The notes: generated by a model from the letters alone, not told the origin. Positions 35,599 through 45,329 are shown, counted from the stretch's first letter. The stretch: 64,000 nucleotides of DNA from Methanolobus sp. (GCF_016278385.1 NZ_JADQBY010000028.1:62001-126000); one strand, 5' to 3'. A program made the numbers and translations.

Positions 35599-36012
35599 TC
35601 AATTAAGGAGCAGTGTCCATGTTACAAGACAAAAATCTATAACAATGAACTCAACATAGAACCAGTCCTTAACTCCGAATTTTTTCGTCTTGATTTTTAA
35701 AAGCGGGAATACAAGCCTCATGGCATAGTAAGAGAGCGCAGCAATAATGGTCAATATTGCGTACCACTTCACTGTAGGATCATCACCTGCACCAAGTTGT
35801 ATATAGACAAGTATACCTGCTATTATACCAATAATAGCTGCAACTGCCGTTTTGATGATTCCCTCCATATGAGCTATTTTCCTTTCTTCCGGCGTCTTCG
35901 CCTTGAATGAAGTCTTTCTGGAACCTGATGAAATAGGAGCTGGTTGTGCATCATCAGTGGGTTGTGGTTTAGATACCGCTACTGATTGCTTTTTCTTGGA
36001 TGATTTTGACAA
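35599..36012 (-). CDS. Three-span membrane protein, possibly EMC6-like
   Basis: 137 residues from TTG 36012, with a GGAGATCA ribosome-binding sequence 6-7 nt upstream. A Lys/Ser/Pro-rich cytoplasmic N-terminus of about 50 residues precedes three spans (IIKTAVAAIIGIIAGILVYI, WYAILTIIAALSYYAMRLV, WFYVEFIVIDFCLVTWTLLL). The ordering AAIxGIxAGIL, then YYxMR, then a final span ending W-T-L-L resembles archaeal relatives of the EMC6 insertase subunit; this is a weak match. It lies 51 bp upstream of the ABCE1 gene on the same strand. Confidence 0.6.
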   Translation of the reverse strand: MSKSSKKKQSVAVSKPQPTDDAQPAPISSGSRKTSFKAKTPEERKIAHMEGIIKTAVAAIIGIIAGILVYIQLGAGDDPTVKWYAILTIIAALSYYAMRLVFPLLKIKTKKFGVKDWFYVEFIVIDFCLVTWTLLLN

Positions 36013-36096
36013 TTGATCTGATCTCCTGGTACAACTTGGATGTGGGTACTATAAAAACCAATACTTATATAAATGTTTATCCTGCCGGGAGCAAAA

Positions 36097-37110
36097 TCAT
36101 ACAAATTCATTGCTCAGCACATTCTCTATCATGTCGATAGAAAGAGCATTAAAACCTATGGAATCAAGATATTTTGCAAATTTTCCGGGGCGGTGTCCAC
36201 CAGGGTGATATACAACTGTGAACTGCGGATCGATATTCTTTACCATTGCCTCAAGTCCCCTCGCATCCAGATGATCACTTATCTGTATTGCAGGATAGCG
36301 ATAATCACTGCGTCCTGTCATTACATACTTGGACATGTGTGAAGGAAGTTTGCCCAGGTCCCATGGAGGAACGATACTTATACAATCCTCACAGCTATCA
36401 CCAAGACAGGTAAGTTCCCCGGCATCCTCAAGCAAAGTTCGGGTCAGTGAAAGAGATTGTTCTTCCATCTCTATTGTTCCCTGGTAACCAAATCCCCGAA
36501 GCAGTTCCACCGCTCTCTGGGCCTTGCCAAATGCATAGGCTCCAAAAGCAATTGATGAATTATCCCTAAAGGCATTCTCAAACCCTGCGAGATCATCATC
36601 AAAATAACAGCTTGTATCCCCGGGGTCTCCGTAATTAGCCTCAGTTATCAGAAGGTCACATTCAGGAAGCATGGAAGCGTCCTTTACATCACCGGTAACA
36701 AGTATCTTTGTACCAAGTTCATTTTCCCACATGAATGCTACTGAACCAACGGTATGGAAATTCGGAAAAGTCTGGACCTTTACACCCCTGACATCTATGG
36801 TTTCGCCAACTTTGAAGGTCATGCCTGCATATTTACGCTGGTGGCGTATCTCAAGTGCAAGGGCGGTTTTCTCCGAACATACTGCGCGTTCGGAAAGCAT
36901 AGCGGATTTCCCGTTGTGATCGGAATGGGCATGAGTAATAAGATATGCATCAGGTTGCTGATACTTTGCAGGGGTTCTGGTAGTGTCTATGGAAAATGTG
37001 ACAAGGTTCCCTTCAACAGACCTGAATTTAACAGAAAGATGAGGCTTAAAGGAACCCCGGGAGTTTTTCTCCCTGAAAACCATTACACCAAGATCGACCA
37101 GTTCCTTCAA
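36097..37110 (-). CDS. Metallo-beta-lactamase fold exonuclease-like hydrolase
   Basis: 337 residues. The metal-binding motif is THAHSDHNG (about 60-68), followed by FHTVGSVAF (His), VTGDVKDASMLPECDLLITEANYG (Asp) and a C-terminal VVYHPGGHRPG (His). The order and the middle EANYGDPG segment fit the mRNA 3'-end processing/DNA-ligase-associated exonuclease group of the family. Nucleic acid substrate is inferred, not shown. Monocistronic. Confidence 0.8.
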   Translation of the reverse strand: MKELVDLGVMVFREKNSRGSFKPHLSVKFRSVEGNLVTFSIDTTRTPAKYQQPDAYLITHAHSDHNGKSAMLSERAVCSEKTALALEIRHQRKYAGMTFKVGETIDVRGVKVQTFPNFHTVGSVAFMWENELGTKILVTGDVKDASMLPECDLLITEANYGDPGDTSCYFDDDLAGFENAFRDNSSIAFGAYAFGKAQRAVELLRGFGYQGTIEMEEQSLSLTRTLLEDAGELTCLGDSCEDCISIVPPWDLGKLPSHMSKYVMTGRSDYRYPAIQISDHLDARGLEAMVKNIDPQFTVVYHPGGHRPGKFAKYLDSIGFNALSIDMIENVLSNEFV

Positions 37111-37202
37111 TTTTCTAAACCCTCGGAACTGGATTAATCTTAAGGTATTTACGCTTTTTCAAAAAATACGCCGGAGATATTTTTAAAAACAAAGAACAGT
37201 GC

Positions 37203-37472
37203 TTAAAGCACCTTATTCAGCTCTTCGATGAGGATACCTGCGGTGGTAAGTCCTGTAAAGCGCTTTGCTACTTCTCCATCCTTCAGAATGATAAGAGTAG
37301 GTACTGCCTGGATACCATACTTAGCTGCAAGAGCCTGATTCTTATCTACATCAATTTCCTTTACTTCAACCTTGTCACCAAGTTCTGCCTCAACCTTCTC
37401 AAGGAAAGGCTTCTGCATCTTACATGGTCCGCACCAGGTTGCGCTAAAATCTAATAATTCTACTTTGCTCAT
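37203..37472 (-). CDS. trxA: Thioredoxin
   Basis: 89 residues, a compact archaeal thioredoxin with active site WCGPCKMQKPF (Cys about 14 and 17), AAKYGIQAVPTLIIL with the cis-Pro, and FTGLTTAGIL at the end. It reduces protein disulphides. The protein is shorter than the bacterial form (about 105), as in several methanogens. Monocistronic. Confidence 0.93.
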   Translation of the reverse strand: MSKVELLDFSATWCGPCKMQKPFLEKVEAELGDKVEVKEIDVDKNQALAAKYGIQAVPTLIILKDGEVAKRFTGLTTAGILIEELNKVL

Positions 37473-37665
37473 ATGAATACCTCTGTATTGTAAGTCAATG
37501 AATTAATTATTTTTACTTATCGATACAAGCATGCACCGCATATAAGGAAAGAGGTTTCCGATTAACATTGTCCCCAAAACAATATATCTCTTTTAAGCGG
37601 TGGTGCAAGTTACACACACAACCATAGCAATTATATTATTTAAGAGTTGCGCTCTTCTTATATAC

Positions 37666-38466
37666 TTAAACTCTTCTAATTTTGGACGTAAGATCAAGTG
37701 GCTTGGAATAATACAGCGCAGTTGTCACAATGAAGTCTACGTGTTTTGCGTATTCAGAGATCATTCCCAAATCGATACCCCCCACAGCAATCTCAAGTTT
37801 GGGATTCAGAGCACGTAATTCAGGAACCAGAGTCTCCAGCTCCCCGGGACTGTAATGATCCAGCAGAAGCACATCCGCAACCGGAGCAGACTCATAAGCC
37901 TCCTCTCTGGTCCGTGGTTCAATTTCGATCTTACGCATAGCCTTAAGCATCACTCGCTTCTCCATGACATCCAGATGGTTCTGTGTGATAAGGATCGAGT
38001 CACTTAGAGAATTGCGATGATGATCACCGCCCCCAATCTTTACAGCCTTGAGCTCGTATTTCCTAAAACCGGGATGGGTCTTACGACTTGTTGCTACCAT
38101 TATATCAGGATTGGTCTTTCTTGCAAGCTCTACGGCAAAACGGGTACTTGATGCAATTGAACATACAAGTGAAAGGAATGTCTGTGATATTCGCCAGAGT
38201 TTGAAAAGTGTGGGAAGATCACCCTGAGCCTCAAATATCACGTCATTGGAATTGAACTCAGCACCATTTTTCACCATGTTAACGACTTCAAGACCGTTCT
38301 TTTTGTAGAAAGCCTCAAGATCATCCATACATGCTGCAACCCCATGTTCCCTTGATTTTATACGGAGCCTTCCGCTGCCCTCTATACCAAGGAACTCTGT
38401 AGTCTCATCGCCGTAAGGACAATCCTCTGAAAAGTAAAGGTCAAAAAGGTCTATCATGGTGCTCAC
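37666..38466 (-). CDS. QPRTase-fold phosphoribosyltransferase (NadC/ModD family)
   Basis: 266 residues. TSRKTHPGFRKYELKAVKIGG (about 128-148), HRNSLSDSILITQNH and AVGGIDLGMISEYAKH are the quinolinate phosphoribosyltransferase-type motifs. Proteins of this group with the GGDHHRNSLSD variant are annotated ModD, a NadC relative linked to molybdate genes. No molybdate genes are next to it here and no nadA/nadB neighbours, so NAD synthesis or the ModD role cannot be decided. A small hairpin (AAGAG/CTCTT) lies just after its stop. Confidence 0.75.
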   Translation of the reverse strand: MSTMIDLFDLYFSEDCPYGDETTEFLGIEGSGRLRIKSREHGVAACMDDLEAFYKKNGLEVVNMVKNGAEFNSNDVIFEAQGDLPTLFKLWRISQTFLSLVCSIASSTRFAVELARKTNPDIMVATSRKTHPGFRKYELKAVKIGGGDHHRNSLSDSILITQNHLDVMEKRVMLKAMRKIEIEPRTREEAYESAPVADVLLLDHYSPGELETLVPELRALNPKLEIAVGGIDLGMISEYAKHVDFIVTTALYYSKPLDLTSKIRRV

Positions 38467-38680
38467 CTGTTGTTAATATAGGTAAAGTATAGTTCATAAC
38501 CATTGCTATTTTTGTGTTTTTTATCGATAAGATAATGGTCCCATAGATAATGTATAACGCCACTTACGATATAAATGAATATATTTTGCAATATTTTATA
38601 CTTACAAATGGGATTTATTTAATCTTTATCATTACCCGACCAGGCTGAATGAATTTGAAAAATAAAAGGATAGATGTGTG

Positions 38681-39551
38681 ATGTTTAGAAAAATGATAGA
38701 ACTGGTCATTGTATTTTCATTGATAATGGCATCATTCACACTAGTTGCAAGTGCAGACCAAACGAACGATTCTGACAAATACACTTTCAAAATTACGGCG
38801 GTGAGGTTTACACACCATAACCAATGGAGTTTGGTGCAAATCTTAATGCCAATTTAACTCAGGAAAATAGAACAGAAAGAAAACATGTTTTGCTTCAGTT
38901 TTACGAAAATACAACCGGAGAGCAAATTAGATTACTAGATTCATATGGTCTCATTTATATAGAGAAAGCTATGGATTATACATTTATTTTTTCAATGCCT
39001 CTGACATGACAGCACCCGACCTGCCGGCAGAGAGTGGGCTGAGGTGGATGGGGGAGATACCTGTGCAGAACAAGTAAGATAAAAATCATGGAGTGAACGT
39101 GCCGAAGTGGGCAAGAACAGAGAATGGAGATGTAAAGCTTGGAATCTTTTTTTATGAAGATGTACTTACACAGGATTCAATAAAGATAGCAGAAAAATAC
39201 TCTGAAAACTTCTCAGCGACTTCAAAATCAAGATCATGGTACTATGAAACAATCACTAATGAAACCAATATCACTTTAATTGCCAGTGAAGATGCTGTTC
39301 AGCACGTTGGTTACTATGATGCTCAAGATGAAACTTGTAGCAGTGATTTTGTGGATTATGAAGTAATCACTGAAGAAGACGAAACTGACCCTGTAGATGA
39401 ACAGGAAGATGAAATCCAGGAAGTTGACGAAAACATCGATGAACAGGAAGAGAAAAAATCACCGGGGTTCACATCAACCATTGGAATCCTGATATTTGGA
39501 CTAGTTGCTGTTTTTAGTGACAAAGAACGGGCCAGACTAAAAAGAAAATGA
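38681..39551 (+). pseudogene. Broken PGF-CTERM-anchored surface protein
   Basis: Pieces of one secreted protein are spread over three frames. From ATG 38681 comes a signal peptide (MIELVIVFSLIMASFTLVASA) that soon runs off frame. At about 38795 another frame gives YGGEVYTP, a stop, then MEFGANLNANLTQENRTERK and LLDSYGLIYIEKAMDYTF up to 39009. A third frame gives DLPAESGLRWMGEIPVQNK. After 39093 a 152-codon frame continues with VPKWARTENGDVKLGIFF, an Asp/Glu-rich linker and a KSPGFTSTIGILIFGLVAVF tail. That tail is a PGF-CTERM sorting signal processed by archaeosortase A in other species. At least two frameshifts and one stop make it non-functional. Confidence 0.75.
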
Positions 39552-39561
39552 AAAGAGGAGA

Positions 39562-41451
39562 TCAGTCCTCCAGCGTGGAAATATCTCCCGGATCCTGTCC
39601 AAGTTCCTGTGCTTTGAGAAGACGACGCATGATCTTTCCGCTGCGCGTCTTTGGCAGTGATTCTACAAATTCAATCTCAGATGGCATGGCTATGGGACCG
39701 AGGTTCATCCTGACATGATAGACAAGGTCGGTCTTGAGTTTCGCGCTGGCCTTGAATCCCATACGCAATATAATGAAAGCCTTGATGGAATCTCCCTTGA
39801 GAGGGTCCGGTTTGCCGATAACTGCAGCTTCTGCCACCGCTTCATGGGAAACAAGGGCACTTTCAACCTCGGCACTGCCGATGTTATGGCCTGCAACTAT
39901 CAGAACATCATCTGAACGTCCGAGAATCATTATGTAACCGTCCTCATCCTTTACGGCAAGGTCACCTGCTGTGTAATAGTTCCCTATTGTGTTCCAGTAC
40001 TGGCGATATCGTTCATCATTACCGTAAACGGTCCTCATCATGGAAGGCCATGGTTCTTTTATGACAAGGAAACCACCTGTTCCTGCCGGGACAGGTTCAC
40101 CATTCTCATCCACGACATCTGCAATGACACCAGGGACTGGTCTTCCTGCAAACCCGGGTTTCATAGGCTCGCCAACCGTTGTTGTCAGCATATGCATTCC
40201 GGTCTCGGTCTGCCACCATGTGTCAAGGATTGGACACTTTTCTTTGCCTATAACACGATAGTACCACTCAAAAGCCTCGGGGTTTAGAGGTTCACCCACT
40301 GACCCGAGAATACGCAGTGAACTCAGGTTGTACTTTTCAGGCCACTCTTCACCCATCCTCATGAACATACGAATTGCCGTCGGTGCTGTGTAGAAGATCG
40401 TCACATCGAACTCTTCTATCATGCTCCACCATACACCGGAATCAGGATAATCAGGCGTTGTTTCGGAAATAAGGATCGTTGCGCCCATTGAGAGCGGACC
40501 GTAGACAATGTAACTGTGACCTGTGATCCATCCGGGATCTGCTGTACACCACATAACATCGTTGTCCTTGAGATCAAACATGTTCTTCGTAGTGTAGTAG
40601 GTACCGACCATATAGCCACCACATGCATGGACAATTCCCTTTGCAGGTCCTGTGGTCCCGCTGGTATAGAGAATGAATAGCGGATCCTCTGCATCCATTA
40701 CCTCCGGTTCGCACTCTTTTTCCACATTCTCCATAATCTCATAGAAATCAACTTCAATTTCAGAGAAAAGTTCTAGCTGAGGGGTCATTCTCCTAAGAAC
40801 AACTATCTTTTCCACAGAGGAGGAATTGACCACTGCCTCATCAACAAGTGTCTTGAGATCAATACGCTTTCCACGCCTTAGAGTTGCATCTGCAGTTATG
40901 ACTATCTTTGCCTGTGCATCCTTTATCCTTGAATGCAGCGCGTTGGCACCAAAACCACCAAAGACGACACTGTGTACTGCACCTATGCGGGCACATGCCA
41001 GCATTGCAATAATCTGTTCAGGAACAAGCGGCATATAAATACACACCCTGTCACCTTTTTCAACTCCAAGGGACTTCAGGCCATTTGCAAATCTCATAAC
41101 CTCGCGGTAAAGCTGGCGATATGTGAGAATTTGCTCCTCCCCATCATCACCTACCCAGATAAGGGCGACTTTGTTCCTTTTTCCGTTAAGGACATGCCTG
41201 TCAAGACAGTTATGTGTAATATTCAGTTTGGCATTTGTGAACCATTTTGCATACGGATGGTTCCATTCTTTTACCGCATCCCATTTTTCAAACCACTCAA
41301 GTTCTTCTGCAACATTCTCCCAGTGCTTCTCCGGGTCTTTCAGAAACTCTTTATAAGCAGTTTCATAATCCTGTATCCATGACTTTTCCTTTACAGAAGA
41401 ATCCGGAAGGTAGCTTTTACTATCCAGTTTTACATCAAAATTCTCAGACAT
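39562..41451 (-). CDS. acs: Acetyl-CoA synthetase (AMP-forming)
   Basis: 629 residues from ATG 41451, chosen because the preceding 45-codon frame ends 4 bp before it. Converts acetate, ATP and CoA to acetyl-CoA. Markers: AMP-binding loop LYTSGTTGPAKGIVHA (about 260), WWQTETGMHM, YYTAGDLAVKDEDGYI and the acylated-Lys segment PKTRSGKIMRRLLK. The length and the N-terminal ACS domain agree with true Acs rather than other acyl-CoA synthetases. In non-acetoclastic methanogens it serves acetate assimilation. Confidence 0.93.
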   Translation of the reverse strand: MSENFDVKLDSKSYLPDSSVKEKSWIQDYETAYKEFLKDPEKHWENVAEELEWFEKWDAVKEWNHPYAKWFTNAKLNITHNCLDRHVLNGKRNKVALIWVGDDGEEQILTYRQLYREVMRFANGLKSLGVEKGDRVCIYMPLVPEQIIAMLACARIGAVHSVVFGGFGANALHSRIKDAQAKIVITADATLRRGKRIDLKTLVDEAVVNSSSVEKIVVLRRMTPQLELFSEIEVDFYEIMENVEKECEPEVMDAEDPLFILYTSGTTGPAKGIVHACGGYMVGTYYTTKNMFDLKDNDVMWCTADPGWITGHSYIVYGPLSMGATILISETTPDYPDSGVWWSMIEEFDVTIFYTAPTAIRMFMRMGEEWPEKYNLSSLRILGSVGEPLNPEAFEWYYRVIGKEKCPILDTWWQTETGMHMLTTTVGEPMKPGFAGRPVPGVIADVVDENGEPVPAGTGGFLVIKEPWPSMMRTVYGNDERYRQYWNTIGNYYTAGDLAVKDEDGYIMILGRSDDVLIVAGHNIGSAEVESALVSHEAVAEAAVIGKPDPLKGDSIKAFIILRMGFKASAKLKTDLVYHVRMNLGPIAMPSEIEFVESLPKTRSGKIMRRLLKAQELGQDPGDISTLED

Positions 41452-41455
41452 GTTA

Positions 41456-41593
41456 TTACCATTTATAATCATTAACTATGATATTCACTCCATGACCTTG
41501 AGCTATCTCAGGGACAATCGAACCAATTCTTTTTGGCAACCACATCATGTCATTTTGAAGAACAAACAAAGATTCGGCAGAACCCCGGGACAT
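41456..41593 (-). CDS. Possible 45-residue protein upstream of acs
   Basis: ATG 41593 to TAA 41456-41458, four bases before the acs ATG. The peptide has MMWLPKRIGSIVPEIAQGHG followed by VNIIVNDYKW, a composition typical of real protein. The open frame continues upstream without a start to a TGA. It may be a small gene co-transcribed with acs, a leader peptide, or the tail of a lost gene. A near-palindromic TATA region (GGTAATATATACC, 41663-41675) lies upstream. Confidence 0.4.
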   Translation of the reverse strand: MSRGSAESLFVLQNDMMWLPKRIGSIVPEIAQGHGVNIIVNDYKW

Positions 41594-41662
41594 GAAAGGA
41601 ACCGGCCTGAAATATACCTGTAAACTAACAGGATTGTTTCAATTATCATGTATAATAATGAT

Positions 41663-41675
41663 GGTAATATATACC
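41663..41675 (-). promoter_or_regulatory. Candidate TATA region for acs and the 45-codon frame
   Basis: GGTAATATATACC, nearly self-complementary; TATATA centred at about 41670 predicts a start near 41644, about 50 nt before ATG 41593. The rest of the 41.47-41.80 kb gap shows nothing further that I can support. Confidence 0.35.
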
Positions 41676-41807
41676 TATTTTGGTCTCAAAAGAATTTGTA
41701 TGCCAAAAAGAACTAATTTTTAAATGAAAGTATTAAGACCGGTCGAAGAAGAGATTTCCAATTAAGGAACTCATGAATATAAGAACAGGAAAATGTAAAA
41801 AAAAGAA

Positions 41808-42158
41808 TTATGATGAGAGTGACAGAATAGCTTCTGCCAGATCGCCATTTGCAGCTTTTAATGCTTCCCTGGCTTTATCCTCTGGCACGCCTGTCTGCTC
41901 TGCAACGAGCCTCACATCATCATCGGGTATTTGTAATTCCCTGGCGATATCTTCCGGGGTACCGACTATTTGATAGGTATCTACGCCCTGAGCGTTCATT
42001 ATTGAGACATTGGCATCGTTAAATACGATATCCTTTGAAGCTGTTCTTATAATGACCTGTTCAACATCATCGACATCAGTGATGTTAATACCCATCTGTT
42101 TCATCATCTGTTTGACTTTTGCAGGGTTCATTCCCCTGCCACCTATTCCCGGAAACAT
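41808..42158 (-). CDS. nac: Nascent polypeptide-associated complex protein
   Basis: 116 residues, the archaeal NAC homodimer subunit that binds nascent chains at the ribosome exit. The N-terminal basic start ([21 protein letters not shown]), the beta NAC domain ([20 protein letters not shown]) and a C-terminal UBA domain ([21 protein letters not shown]) are all present. Monocistronic. Confidence 0.95.
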   Translation of the reverse strand: MFPGIGGRGMNPAKVKQMMKQMGINITDVDDVEQVIIRTASKDIVFNDANVSIMNAQGVDTYQIVGTPEDIARELQIPDDDVRLVAEQTGVPEDKAREALKAANGDLAEAILSLSS

Positions 42159-42215
42159 GTAATCACCTTTGATATGAATTAATTACCCAATTAGTATATT
42201 CTATTAAATAGTTAT

Positions 42216-42545
42216 TTAACAGCATCCGCCGCCACATGATGATGTGTTACATCCACCGCCGGACTGATTGTCTATGACAAAGCCCTTGCCGGATGGGCCA
42301 TCTACGTAGTCGATCTTTGCATCTGCAAGACCTTCTGCATCATCCTTGTTCATTACTATCTTAAGACCTTTTTCTTCAAGTACAAGATCTTTATCTTCAC
42401 TGATCTCATCTTCAAGTGACATTCCATACTGCACACCGCAGCAGCTCATGCCTGCAACGAAAACTCTGAGAGCTACATCTTTCTTATCTTGTTCTTCAAG
42501 CAGTGATTTTAATTCAACTGCTGCATTGTCAGTTATTTCTACCAT
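42216..42545 (-). CDS. IscA/HesB-type iron-sulphur assembly protein with Cys-rich tail
   Basis: 109 residues. IscA fold with the first conserved Cys in FVAGMSCCGVQYGMSLED and the C-terminal tail NTSSCGGGCC carrying the other conserved Cys pair in an enlarged Gly/Cys cluster. Serves as an Fe-S carrier or iron donor. The gene follows nac on the same strand but 57 bp away from its start side. Confidence 0.88.
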   Translation of the reverse strand: MVEITDNAAVELKSLLEEQDKKDVALRVFVAGMSCCGVQYGMSLEDEISEDKDLVLEEKGLKIVMNKDDAEGLADAKIDYVDGPSGKGFVIDNQSGGGCNTSSCGGGCC

Positions 42546-42675
42546 TATTGATTCCTCGTTATATGTTTGAAATTAAATGTACGGTGACTACTGGGTAATC
42601 CCTTATATGCTTTTTTGATATATAAACCATTCGTATGAATACGAACTTGTTTGTACATCAAATGAGAAAAAAATC

Positions 42676-43902
42676 TCATATAAACTCAACATCATCATCT
42701 ACAGGATTCTGTAATACCTCACCACTATATGCATTGATCTCTACAGAATTTCTCTGACCTTTAATTTCCCATATTGGCACATACACAAGTTCAATTATCA
42801 GGGCAATGTCTGATGCTGATGGCTTAAACCGTTTGTGCTCTGAGATAATAGCATCGCCCTGGGTAGCGTCAAAACGAAGGTTCCGGGTGTATTCTTCTAC
42901 CACCATATCAAGAAGCTGCTTCCTGGCTTGATCTTCAGTAGTTGCAGGCATTTTCACATCATATTCAACGTCAGGAACAGCAATTTTCTTTTGAATATCA
43001 TCCAGATGCATGCTTTCCACATGTCCATTGAGTGCATTAAGGCAACCTGAACCATCACCGGATATGTCTATTATTTTGGACTTGTAACGGTGCTCAACAT
43101 TAAGGGAATAATTGTATTTCCAGAAAGGCACGAATTTCAATAATGCAGCATTAGCTCCACGGACATGTGGAGTTGCTATTGAAAAAGCATGGTCCTTTGG
43201 TATATTGACCGGGGAGGAATTCAGACTCATTATAATTGAGTTAGACGTTACACTTTTAGTCGGTTCCGGAGATGCTGCTACTGGAGTATCTTCCTGAATC
43301 TCCGGGGCATTAGAGAGAAATTCCACACCATCATCTTCAGGAACCTGTACAGATGCTGCAGTTCCCGGACGATAATATTTAACTTCAGCCACGCGTTCAA
43401 CAGAAGGAACATGTGGCTTTGATGCCAGCGGTCTAACCGGGTCCTCAAAGGCTCTCTGTTCTACAAGAGAGGATGTACCTGTGCCAAATATGGCATTTAT
43501 AGCCTCCTTTGCAACTTCATCAACTTTGCTTACAGGCTTTTTTATGACAGTCTCAAGCAGGTCGAGTTCGGCGGTTTTTCCTTCCATGTCAGCAAGTACA
43601 GCCCTTCCTATTTTCAAAGCAACATCATCACGGCCCCATACTTGAACACCTGAAGCTATAGCATGACGACGAACTTTTTCGCCTGCGTCATCAGCAACGA
43701 CATAGAGAGCCTGCCCCTCTGTAACCTGGCTTGCAAAGTCACTAATCTCAGCAAGATCCGGACTGTATGAAAGCTTAATAATGGTTTTCAAACCATTCTT
43801 CTCTGCAACAAGGTCATACCGGAAAGATTCTGTGACTTCATAACCTGATGAAGTGAAAATGTCCCTCAAAATTCGCACTAAGTCCTGTTTCATTATGATC
43901 AT
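42676..43902 (-). CDS. Uncharacterised archaeal protein with N-terminal restriction-endonuclease-like domain
   Basis: 408 residues; starts at ATG 43902 or ATG 43893. Residues 1-110 (LRDIFTSSGYEVTESFRYDLVAEKNGLKTIIKL, ALYVVADDAGEKVRRHAIASGVQVWGRDD) look like a Mrr/archaeal REase fold, but I cannot see a full PD-(D/E)xK set. A low-complexity linker of about 100 residues precedes a conserved C-terminal domain (LLKFVPFWKYNYSLNV, ELVYVPIWEIKGQRNSVEINAYSGE) that resembles peptidase-propeptide-like folds. It lies 93 bp downstream of the RecA-like gene. Function unknown. Confidence 0.7.
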   Translation of the reverse strand: MIIMKQDLVRILRDIFTSSGYEVTESFRYDLVAEKNGLKTIIKLSYSPDLAEISDFASQVTEGQALYVVADDAGEKVRRHAIASGVQVWGRDDVALKIGRAVLADMEGKTAELDLLETVIKKPVSKVDEVAKEAINAIFGTGTSSLVEQRAFEDPVRPLASKPHVPSVERVAEVKYYRPGTAASVQVPEDDGVEFLSNAPEIQEDTPVAASPEPTKSVTSNSIIMSLNSSPVNIPKDHAFSIATPHVRGANAALLKFVPFWKYNYSLNVEHRYKSKIIDISGDGSGCLNALNGHVESMHLDDIQKKIAVPDVEYDVKMPATTEDQARKQLLDMVVEEYTRNLRFDATQGDAIISEHKRFKPSASDIALIIELVYVPIWEIKGQRNSVEINAYSGEVLQNPVDDDVEFI

Positions 43903-43995
43903 TACCCATTTTGCCGGTTAAGTAAAATAGTTTTCTGTGAATAAAAAGTATAAAGACAAAAAATCATGTTTCCATATTTAGAAACATGAACATAA

Positions 43996-44760
43996 TTAAA
44001 GAACACGAGTAGTGGTTTCCAGTTCAATTCCCTTTTGTGTAACCATATAGGAAATTGTACGGTTTGGAACGAGCATTCCACGCATTTTACGTATCATGAT
44101 ATTACGTTCAATTTCGCTTCCACGCTCCCTTATCCTGAACTCAATTACACCGTCACAAATATGACGCAGAGTGTTCTCGGTGATAGAATCATGCATTCCA
44201 CTGGTCATTAATACCAGATGGATAGACCCGGTCGCTTTGCCAATTGAGGAAATCATTTCAATGACATCGACCACCGTATTGAGGTTATAAGCACGCAGGA
44301 AGTATGATATTGAATCAATTACACCCCTGTATTTGTTATCTCTTTTCTGTATGGCTGTCGCCTTAAGAAGACCCATGGAGTCAGTACCCTTTTTGAGAAA
44401 ATCCTTTGCAGACAACTCGCTTGTAAACTCCTTTGGAAGTACATTATAGAAGCGCGGAAGATATGCATCAACGAATTCAAGGCTTCCATCCTCTATATAC
44501 TTTTCAACATCCCATTTCATGATTTCCATCTCATTAGCAATCTCGTTTGCCGGATGTTCTGAAGTAAAGTAAAATACATCCTCGTTGTTCAAAAGACCGC
44601 CATACACGAATTGCTGGGCAAACATATCAGAATTAGCCCCAGGCTCTGCCAGAATTAGAATAGTTGCTCCTGGAGGGACGCCTCCGCCAAGCTGAACATC
44701 AAGCCCACTTATTCCTGTTGGGATTCTGTATCCACCGGTACCATCAAAACTGTAATCCAT
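43996..44760 (-). CDS. KaiC/RAD55-like RecA-superfamily protein with degenerate Walker A
   Basis: 254 residues. The start is a normal KaiC-like module (YRIPTGISGLDVQLGGGVPPG), but the phosphate loop reads LILAEPGANSDMFAQQF, with no GKT/GKS. VFYFTSEHPANEIANEMEIM, GVIDSISYFLRAYN and HICDGVIEFRIRERGSEIERNI follow as in RAD55-like proteins. It probably cannot hydrolyse ATP normally and may be a regulatory or structural subunit. GGTG precedes the ATG. Next gene downstream is the REase-fold protein on the same strand. Confidence 0.8.
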   Translation of the reverse strand: MDYSFDGTGGYRIPTGISGLDVQLGGGVPPGATILILAEPGANSDMFAQQFVYGGLLNNEDVFYFTSEHPANEIANEMEIMKWDVEKYIEDGSLEFVDAYLPRFYNVLPKEFTSELSAKDFLKKGTDSMGLLKATAIQKRDNKYRGVIDSISYFLRAYNLNTVVDVIEMISSIGKATGSIHLVLMTSGMHDSITENTLRHICDGVIEFRIRERGSEIERNIMIRKMRGMLVPNRTISYMVTQKGIELETTTRVL

Positions 44761-44853
44761 AATTACACCCTGTATAAGTCAATTATTTTGTTACCAATTA
44801 TATTAATAATGGAAGATAATAGTTTTTATAGTATATAGCAATTAGTGATTCAC

Positions 44854-45216
44854 ATGGTAAAACCTGAAAATATGAAGTATGATAACGGCCTCATACAGGC
44901 TATTGCACAGGATAGCAAGACAAATGAAGTCCTGATGTGCGCCTTTATGAACAAGGAAGCACTGGAGCAAACCATTGATACCGGCATAGTTCACTACTGG
45001 AGCCGTAGCAGACAATGCCTTTGGAAGAAAGGAGAAAGTTCCGGACACACGCAAAAAGTAATTGAGATCAGGATAGACTGCGACATGGATGCAGTACTAT
45101 TGCTGGTCGAGCAGACAGGCGGCGCATGCCACACGGGGTATCGTTCATGTTTTTATAGGACAATCGATGGAAAAGAGATTGGAGAGAAGGTCTTTGATCC
45201 GGAAAATGTCTATTGA
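44854..45216 (+). CDS. hisI: Phosphoribosyl-AMP cyclohydrolase
   Basis: 120 residues from ATG 44854; a TTTATAGTAT box (44823-44832) lies 26 nt upstream, so the mRNA is leaderless and the GTG nine bases earlier is excluded. Third step of histidine synthesis. Zinc and magnesium motifs are present: [37 protein letters not shown] and [10 protein letters not shown]. It is monofunctional and lies far from hisGAB and hisH. Confidence 0.95.
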   Translation: MVKPENMKYDNGLIQAIAQDSKTNEVLMCAFMNKEALEQTIDTGIVHYWSRSRQCLWKKGESSGHTQKVIEIRIDCDMDAVLLLVEQTGGACHTGYRSCFYRTIDGKEIGEKVFDPENVY

Positions 45217-45329
45217 GATCATTCCCAAAGAGCAGGGACTTCACTGAAGATACACTGGTACTCATATTCTTTTTTGCACCGGATTCATAAGTGGCGACTA
45301 TTAAATAGTCAGCAAACATATTGAGGATT

